The notes under the pieces: model-generated
Database searches by the model: none
What the model was told of the DNA's origin: nothing
Seen by the model: only the letters and a program-made list of their open reading frames with translations
Assembly (NCBI GenBank): GCA_951802425.1
Contig: OX637805.1
Span: forward strand, 186,001 to 250,000
Source of the DNA: Clavaria fumosa
Taxonomy: Eukaryota; Basidiomycota; Agaricomycetes; Agaricales; Clavariaceae
Length of the DNA: 64,000 nucleotides
Reading direction: 5' to 3'
Made by a program: the position numbers and the translations under genes
Shown: piece after piece, positions 57,241 to 64,000 of the stretch
Position numbering within the stretch: position 1 is the first letter of the stretch
How the letters are laid out: the number at the start of each line of letters is the position of its first letter

Positions 57241-58416
57241 ATGCCTACTACACGTTCCGGTGCTCGACTTCCACCTCCTGTTACCGACGACGTCGACATT
57301 CCAGAACCGGCCGACAATACTCTGACTCTGAGTGTGTCCGGACCTCCGGACCACGACGAAGAGTCAGATCCCTTGGTCACTGACGACGACGATGAGCTAA
57401 ATGAACCTCCGACATCTCGAGCCGAACGCGAACTAACTCTGGCGCGTCTCCTTCAGAAGATCATTGACACCAACAAGCGCCCGGAGACGGTTAAACCACA
57501 AGACCCCGATACCTTTGATGGCTCGGACACTAAGAAGTTGAAAAGCTTCTTGGTCCAATGCCAATTGAATTTCCTTGATTGCCCTAGAGTGTTCAAATCC
57601 GATTCTCATAAGGTACGCTATGTCCTTTCCTTTCTCTGGGGCTTCGCCCTGGAATGGTTTGAACCAATGATCCTGGATGGCAAAGGCCATCCAGTCCTTT
57701 CGAACTATAAGATGTTCGTTGCTCAACTTACAGAGAACTTTGGCCCTTACGATGCGATCCGTGAGGCGGAGTTCGAACTCGAATGCCTCCGGATGCGTGA
57801 GGACCAGAAGTTGACGAAATATACCATTTCGTTCAACAGATTCGCATCCATTGTCCATTGGGATGAATATGCATTGCAGCAGCAGTTCTACAAAGGACTT
57901 GCCAGCCGCATCAAGGATGAACTGGCCCGCGTTAACCGTGCGGACATGCTCCGCGGACTCCGCGAGCAAGCCAGTGCGATCGATGGTCATTATTGGGCTC
58001 GGCAGCAGGAGATCTCTCGGGACTCCGTTAAGGCTCCGACACCTAACAACACCATCAAAAAGGAGACTTCGGATAATTCCAAGTCCTCGAACACTTCCGG
58101 CGCTAATAACAAGCCCGAGAAACCATCGGAAAAGCGTCCGGTGAACTCCGGTTCGACTTCCGGGAACTCCGTTCCAAAGGCCGCTGAGGGCTCCGCTAAC
58201 TCCGGTAGCCCCAGTGACACAAAGAAAGCTCATCTGGGTCAGGATGGAAAACTGACTCCAGAGGAATGCCAACGGCATTTCGATAATAATCTGTGCCTAT
58301 TCTGTGGAATAGCAGGCCATAAAGCCAACGAGTGTTGTAAGCAGACCTCGCGGGCCAGTGCCAGCGCTGCACGAATCACCTCCGACAGAGATGACTCCAT
58401 GCCAAAAAAAGATTGA
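57241..58416 (+). CDS. Gypsy Gag
   Basis: 391 residues starting MPTTRSGARLPPPVTDD. An acidic N-terminus is followed by the capsid region: DPDTFDGSDTKKLKSFLVQC, FLWGFALEWFEPM and DALQQQFYKGL-type helices. Then a Ser/Asn-rich linker and one zinc knuckle, CLFCGIAGHKANEC, near residues 354-367. It is intact. The stop (TGA, 58414-58416) follows directly on a slippery A-run that shifts into pol. It forms the virus-like particle of the element. Confidence 0.92.
   Translation: MPTTRSGARLPPPVTDDVDIPEPADNTLTLSVSGPPDHDEESDPLVTDDDDELNEPPTSRAERELTLARLLQKIIDTNKRPETVKPQDPDTFDGSDTKKLKSFLVQCQLNFLDCPRVFKSDSHKVRYVLSFLWGFALEWFEPMILDGKGHPVLSNYKMFVAQLTENFGPYDAIREAEFELECLRMREDQKLTKYTISFNRFASIVHWDEYALQQQFYKGLASRIKDELARVNRADMLRGLREQASAIDGHYWARQQEISRDSVKAPTPNNTIKKETSDNSKSSNTSGANNKPEKPSEKRPVNSGSTSGNSVPKAAEGSANSGSPSDTKKAHLGQDGKLTPEECQRHFDNNLCLFCGIAGHKANECCKQTSRASASAARITSDRDDSMPKKD
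58404..58410 (+). promoter_or_regulatory. -1 ribosomal frameshift slippery site A AAA AAA
   Basis: The zero frame reads CCA AAA AAA GAT TGA. The heptamer A AAA AAA is in the exact X XXY YYZ phase, and slipping back one base leads straight into the pol frame (AGA TTG AGC). No pseudoknot was worked out. Confidence 0.7.
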
Positions 58417-61400
58417 GCAGCCCAGAGAGTACAGTACGACTCTCTGGCTGCTCCGACTCCGATCGTACTAAACCTATACCCAATACCCTTTCCTTTCATC
58501 GTTCTCTTTCCCTTCTTGCCTCCTCTCCTTCTATTTCTTCTGTGTTCAAAGCAATGATAGACTCTGGCACTGAACTTTGTTTCATTGACACCAAATTTGC
58601 TTCTCGTTTCTGTCTTCCGAAAACTCCGGTGACCCCTCAGGAGGTCGTTTTTATTAACGGGACCACCTCTGTATGGGTTACCGAAGTGGTCTGGTTATCC
58701 ATTCGGCTCTCCGCCATGGATCCGACCGACGTCTTGTTTGTAGTTACCGATCTTGATCCCTCTAGTGATGTGATCTTGGGAATGAATTGGCTGTTCCAAA
58801 ACAACCCGCTGGTTGACTGGACTACTGGCCAGATAAAACCCAGACCATCTACGAATGAGAAAAAATCTCCGAAATCTGATCCGGAGGGTGCACCGGCCAG
58901 CACTCTCCATTCTGTCCCTCTGTCCACCTCTGTCCCTCTGTCTGTCTCCGCTCCATGTGCTCCGGTTCAAATGTCGTCTGCAGCGACTCCGAACCAAGCC
59001 CGGACTCCGTCTCCATCTCTGCTTCTGTCTCCGTCTTTGACTCTGTCTCTGACCTCTCCATCTACTCCGTCTCTCCAGGAGACACCCAAGGTTTCCTTTG
59101 TGAATGCTGCCGCATTCGCCACGGCTTGTGGACTTCGTGGGTCCCAAGTTTTTGGCATGACATTGTCGAGCGAGTCCACGCGCGTGGCCTCCGCTTCGTT
59201 CAACGTTTCCGACACCACCCCCCAGGATCTCCTCTCCGTTCCGGAGGAGTACAGGGACTTTCCAGATGTCTTCAGTAAAAAGAAGGCAGACACCCTTGCT
59301 CCGCATCGACCATATGATTTAAAAATCAACCTGCTGGATGGCCAATCCCCTCCGCCAGGTACAGTCTATTCTCTGTCGCAGTCCGAACTCAGCGAACTCC
59401 GCGAGTTTCTGGACGAACACCTCCGCATCGGATTTATCCGTCCAAGCCGTTCTCCACACGGAGCACCTGTGCTCTTTGTCTGGAAGAAGAACGGAATGCT
59501 CCGATTATGCGTTGATTTCCGTGGTCTCAATAAATTGACCAAAAAAGACCGTTATCCGCTCCCGCTGACTAAAGATCTTCTTGACATTCCAGGAAAAGCC
59601 CGAATCTATACAAAACTCGACCTCCGACATGCGTATCACCTGGTCCGTATCGCTGAGGGTGACGAATGGAAGACCGCATTCCGCACCCGATATGGATCCT
59701 TTGAATGGTGTGTGATGCCTTTCGGGCTCACAAACGTGCCCGCCACATTCCAGCACTTTATGAACGACATATTCTCCGACCTTCTCGACACATTCATGGT
59801 CGTCTACCTTGATGACATCCTAATTTACTCCAAGGATCCAAAACAACACATTGAGCACGTCCGAGAGGTATTTCGAAGGCTCTGGGAGCACGGTCTCTTC
59901 CTGAACCCGGCTAAGTGTGAATTTCACGCTGAAACCGTGGAGTATCTCGGATTTGTTTTATCTCTGTCCAGACTTTCTATGGACACGGCTAAAGTGAAAA
60001 CTATACAGGACTGGCCGACTCCGTGGAAGGTCAAGGATGTCCAATCCTTCCTCGGGTTCGCCAATTTCTACTGCCACTTCGTCCATGGCTATTCTGAGAT
60101 CGTCGCTCCGATGAACTGCTTGACGCATAAAAACATCGAGTGGCAGTGGTCCGACGATTGCCAGTCCGCGTTTGACTATCTAAAAACCACGTTCTCCATG
60201 GCTCTGATCCTCTCGCACTTCATTCCTGGAGCTCCGCTGACAGTCGAAACGGACGCCTCGGACTATGCTGTCACCATGATACTTTCTACGGTCGCCTCCG
60301 ACGGTGAAGTCCATCCTATCGCTTTTCATTCCCGCACCCTAGGCGTCTCCGAACTGAACTATGATACACACGATAAGGAACTCCTCGCTATATTTGAGGC
60401 GTTTACCGCTCGGAGGCACTATCTCGAAGGTTCTGAAATTCCGGTCGACATTGTTACCGACCACAAGAACCTAGAGTACTTCTCCACAGTCTGCCTGCTC
60501 ACCCGGCGTCAAGCCAGGTGGTCGGAGTTCCTTTCCCAGTTCAATTTCGTGATCCGATTCCGCCCTGGGCACCTTGGAATGAAACCCGATGCGTTGACTA
60601 GACATTGGGACGTCTATCCCAAAGAGGGGGATAGCGACTATGCCCGCGTCAATCTGCAAAACCTCTGACCAATGTTCTCCAGCGAACAATTGATATCGTC
60701 TCTCCGAGCTTCGTCGCTTTACTTACCCGCACTCCGCATGTCATTTGTGATTGACAATCATCAACTCTGAGAGGACATCCGTTCTGGACTCTTGCTCGAT
60801 CCTGTGATCGTCCCCATCCTAGAAGACCTCCGCTCGAACTCCGCGGACCCTAAGTGGTCCATGGATGACGACGGACTTCTCCGTGAGCGCGGACGGATCT
60901 ATGTACCGGACGTCAATGACCTCCGACTCCGTGTTTTACGTGTGAAACATGATCACCCGCTCGCCAGACATTTCGGTAGGACCAAGACTACGGCCTTGGT
61001 CTTCAGGGATTATACCTGGCCGAAACTCTGAGGATTCACATCGGACTTTTGCAAATCTTGCACGACTTGTGGTAGGGCGAAAGCCCCTCGGCATAAGCCA
61101 TATGGAACGCTCAAGCAGCTGCCCATACCCAAGAAACCGTGGAATTCCATTTCGATGGATTTCATCAAGCAACTCCCTGAGAGCTCCGGTTTTACCGCAA
61201 TATTGGTGGTTGTTGATAGGTTTACGAAGCAGGGGATCTTCATCCCGATGACTGATGAAGTGAACTCCGCAGAGTTGGCCCGTCTATTCGTATTCCATGT
61301 CTTCTCGAAACATGGAGTTCTGTCGCATGTCACCGCCGATCGCGGCTCCGAGTTCGTTTCCCGTTTTTTTTTCGCTCGTTGGGTAAAGTCCTGGACATGA

Positions 61401-61620
61401 CTTTACACTTCACCTCTGGATATCATCCGGAGGGCGACGGACAGATGGAGCGGACTAACCAGACGTTGGAACAATACCTCCGTTGTTACTGCAATTACCA
61501 GCAGGACAACTGGTCGCAGCTTCTACCCCTTGCCGAGTTTGCCTACAACAATGCCCCAAGCACCACCACTGGGGTTTCTCCGTTCTTCGCGAACAAGGGT
61601 TATCATCCGTCTTCTCCGAA
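58413..61620 (+). pseudogene. Gypsy Pol: PR-RT-RH-IN, three TGA and one frameshift
   Basis: Open to 60665: protease AMIDSGTELCF (Asp at 58560), ILGMNWL, RT with RPSRSPHGAPVLFVWKKNG, LRLCVDFRGLNKL and YLDDILIYS (59804), and RNase H TVETDASDYAV. TGA codons in the same frame at 60666, 60768 and 61029 interrupt the linker and integrase zinc finger (HPLARHFGR, CKSCTTC). The integrase catalytic part is [31 protein letters not shown]-run near 61363-61370 adds a frameshift. The frame ends at about 61620 in an A13 run, before the C-terminal domain. Each TGA could derive from CGA. Confidence 0.88.
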
Positions 61621-61866
61621 ACCAAAAAAAAAAAAATCCGTACTTCTGTCTCTCTGTCTCTCTGTCTCTCTCTCTGTTCCTTTCTCCGAAAACTCCGAAC
61701 TTTTTGTTTTTTCTCCCAAGCCTATCTCCGAATCTCTCTTCGTCTTCTCCGTCTTGTCTTACTTATTTTCCTTCATTTCGCTTACTTCACTCAATTTCAA
61801 AAATAAAACAAAAAATAAATAAAATAAATAAAAGAAACAAGTAATGTAGATAAATTATTTTTTTTT
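61621..61866 (+). other. A-run, CT-rich and AT-rich linker
   Basis: A run of A's at about 61624, a TCTCTGTC low-complexity tract and AAATAAA repeats mark the junction where pol sequence ends and unrelated sequence begins. Confidence 0.7.
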
Positions 61867-62871
61867 TTAGGCGGAGGGGGGCGAGCTGGGCGACGCTTGT
61901 AAAACTCCCTCGGGCTCCTTAAACCCGGACTCCACTCCAACTTCTCCCTCCTCCGCTTCCGCCTCTTTCCCCGCCTCCGCAACCTTCTCCGCCGCTTTCT
62001 CTGTCTCCGCTTCTTTCTCCGCTCCCGCTTCCTCCGCCTCCTTCTTCTCCGCCTCCGTCTCCACCCCCTTTTCCGAACCCGCCACCTCCACCACCATCTT
62101 CTCCGCCTCCTCCTTCTCCTCCCCCGCTACCCGCTTCCCCATCAGAAATTCCCAGAGGATCTTCCGATCCTCCGCCACCGCCCTCATCTCCTTCCGCTCT
62201 GCCCTCGCCTCCTTCCACCACTCCTCCAACTCGAACACCCCGCGGACCACCAACTCGTAGATGGTCCTCACCACCCCGGTCCGCTCCGCCTCCACTCTGT
62301 CCATGTCTGCCCACGGCACCCGCACCTCCTTCACCTCCTCCTCCGACTCCACCATGGTCTTCTTCGACCGTGCGGAGCGGAATTTCTTCCGCTCCAGCCC
62401 CTCCGCCTCTCCGCCCCCGCACCGCTGTTTCGCTGCCGCACACGCGACACACGCGGTGCCCCGCCCTCCGCTCGGCCACACACACCCCATCCCGAGCCGG
62501 ACACATCACGCGCAGTCCGCGCGCTCCGTGTCCAACTCCGTGGCTGGCGTCCACTTCCTCCCCATCCCCTGCACCTTCGCGATTTCCTCCGCCCTCCACT
62601 TCACCTCCACTGCCCTCGCCCTCTCCATCTCCTCCCGCCGCACCTTATCCGCGGCCTCCCTCTTCTTCCGTTCCTCCTCCTCCCACTTCCGCCGCTCCTC
62701 CTCCTCCCGTGCCTTCTTGTCCTTCAGCGCCTTGATCTGGCGCATGAGGACCGCGATCTCGGGGTCCTCATCCTCCACGCGCAACTGCGCGGGGACGGCG
62801 ACTGCGGGGCATGGTCGAGGGCGGGGAGGCCGGCTGGGCCCCGCTCTGGGTGTACTCGGGTTATGCGACAT
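61867..62871 (-). CDS. Antisense ORF: coiled-coil protein with Zn2Cys6-like array
   Basis: One minus-strand frame of 334 codons from ATG at 62871 to TGA at 61867, opposite to gag-pol. Residues about 40-100 form a Lys/Glu/Arg coiled coil (KDKKAREEEERRKWEEEERK). Residues about 120-149 have six cysteines spaced CX2CX6CX10CX2CX6C, the Zn2Cys6 layout of fungal Gal4-type regulators, if the in-frame TGA at 62506-62508 is counted as one residue (CGA is the likely ancestor). The C-terminal half is Glu/Ala/Lys-rich. Codon bias is strongly GC-rich compared with the surroundings. Possibly a captured host gene or a gag-like accessory; function unknown. As it stands the TGA truncates it at 121 residues. 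Confidence 0.6.
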
Positions 62872-63106
62872 CGAGGTTTTTAAAGAAAACAGTAGGGATT
62901 GCCCGTGCTAGGGGCTAGTGATGATGGTAGCAGGTTAAAGAAGAAAAAAAGTGTTGCACGACGCGCGCGGCCTTTTGACCCCCAAAAAATTTTCGGACTC
63001 CGCTCGAGACGCTGCAAAACTCCGACGCTAACTTGTTATGAGAGCCACGTGTTCACGCGGGCTTTGGCCACAGGGTCTCAGGGGTTCGACCCTAAGAGGG
63101 GGATAC

Positions 63107-63828
63107 TGTTACGACCCCATCCGCTTGCATAAGCACGACCCCCGCTCCGGACTCCGAGCTCCTTACCAACTCCAATCCGCTCCGCCGTAACTCCGTGCGC
63201 TCCGCTCCGCACCTTCATCGGACTTCACTCCGCCGGCCTTCGGACTGTTCGGACTTCGTTCCAGAACCTTCTCCCTCCATCCCCTCGTTCTGTTTACCAT
63301 TGAGAGGATACCCTTGACCCATGGGAGTCGCTTTTTTGTTGTTGTTTCTTTGTTCCATGAAAATTGCACAGGCACAAGTGGTGAAACTCTCCTAGTAATT
63401 TGATAAGTACATTGTTTCACATTACTCCTATACTCTGTCCTTGCAGTATAAGTTTCCACCTGTATCTCCCTGCTCCTCAGTTCGAATATAACGTCTCTTG
63501 ATTCCAAAAACATCCCTGAGCTTTCGTCCTCACCGTCCTTGACGTTCTCCACATCATCCAACCAACTCCGACCCACTCCGACAGACTCCGATCACTTCGG
63601 AGTTGACTTACGTTCTGATTCTCTCTTAGGTATTGTTCTTGTTTGATAAATAGGGACAAGTATATATGTGGTGGCACAACACATACATTGAGGCTGCAGT
63701 CCCATAAGTCTCCTTCCTCTTGTTTACTTCTCCGTTTCACCAATATCGGACTCCGACCGGACTCCAATAGAACATCTCCACTCCACTCCGCTAGCCCCTT
63801 TGCCACTAACCTTGTTAGGACCTTGACA
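63107..63828 (+). repeat. Gypsy 3' LTR, 722 bp
   Basis: TGTTACGACCCC...GACCTTGACA, preceded by AAGAGGGGGATAC. The next base enters a copy of the palindromic element. Confidence 0.9.
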
Positions 63829-64000
63829 ATGCCCCATCTCACAAAGTCAGTTAAGTGATGAGTTGAGTTTGTGTCAAAGCTTGAAAGCATGTGTGTGGCC
63901 CACAGCTATCAACACATGGGGGAGAATGGGGGAGACACAATTGCAGAATGAAGAGACTGGGGAAGAGACAGGAGAGCAGACAATCATACAAGGGCAATGG
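63829..64000 (+). repeat. Partial copy of the palindrome arm
   Basis: Matches 9740-9912 (the right arm of the palindrome) almost base for base and continues past the window end. It shows that the arm sequence exists outside the palindrome. Confidence 0.9.

Larger units (their letters stand above)
56484..63828 (+). mobile_element. Ty3/gypsy retrotransposon with antisense cargo, 7.3 kb
   Basis: LTRs of 717 and 722 bp (56484-57200, 63107-63828), TG...CA, flank gag (57241-58416), pol (58413 to about 61620) and an antisense ORF (61867-62871). A purine tract, AAGAGGGGGATAC, precedes the 3' LTR. The flanks, TTTAC and ATGCC, do not match, so the two ends were probably not made by one simple insertion. 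The integrase C-terminus and any chromodomain are missing. Confidence 0.85.

Noticed and set aside
57433..58278. Long minus-strand ORF opposite gag
   Set aside because: Antisense shadow of an intact gag with clear domains; no motif of its own.
61919..62599. 226-residue Gly-rich ORF
   Set aside because: Shadow of the antisense coiled-coil ORF in another frame of GC-rich DNA.
63060..63106. Possible tRNA B-box (GGTTCGACCC)
   Set aside because: No matching A-box, anticodon stem or acceptor pairing; it lies in the 3' untranslated part of the gypsy element before the purine tract.

Overview
The window reads as repeat-dense nuclear DNA of a filamentous basidiomycete, most likely an Agaricomycete. 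Evidence: protein-coding genes with 40-55 nt GT-AG introns, fungal FunK1-type kinases, a KDZ (Kyakuja-Dileera-Zisupton) transposase with a CxC2 motif, chromodomain Ty3/gypsy elements, a FAR1/SWIM MULE and Ulp1-like protease exons. Species cannot be named. Host-like genes are few and mostly broken; nearly everything else is mobile or repetitive DNA, often nested.

Layout. 1-795: 3' end of a FunK1-type kinase gene. 1.3-6.3 kb: a truncated gypsy remnant (minus strand), a candidate solo LTR and dispersed repeats. 7.1-19.1 kb: satellite and foldback territory, including a near-perfect 2.1-kb palindrome (7914-10023), an inverted-repeat element (12465-13350), a palindromic satellite (14160-14745), an alternating-inverted minisatellite (14785-15630) and a foldback element (about 17880-19080). 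19.1-28 kb: a truncated kinase-like gene, then one FunK1 gene (minus strand) split by a pogo-like DDE transposon and by a MULE with a 9-bp target duplication. 28.5-30 kb: a Ulp1-like protease gene. 30-35.7 kb: a gypsy polyprotein held in one frame but cut by nine TGA codons, plus gag and integrase fragments.

35733-50685: a roughly 15-kb KDZ element with terminal inverted repeats, 74-bp subterminal repeats, an imperfect 8-bp target duplication, a KDZ transposase gene and two divergently transcribed companion genes. A coding-intact copia element (43025-48571, 5-bp target duplication GATGG) sits inside the transposase gene. The KDZ element itself lies in an older gypsy gag.

50.7-56.5 kb: gypsy and copia remnants and a decayed LTR. 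56484-63828: a gypsy element with both LTRs, a gag/pol -1 slippery site and, in place of its integrase C-terminus, an antisense ORF with coiled coils and a Zn2Cys6-like cysteine array. The last 170 bp are another copy of one arm of the palindromic element.

The strongest candidates for something new are the complete KDZ element with companions, iterons and subterminal repeats, and the antisense gene carried by the terminal gypsy element. A shared CGA-to-TGA decay pattern across unrelated elements suggests CpG-methylation-driven mutation.
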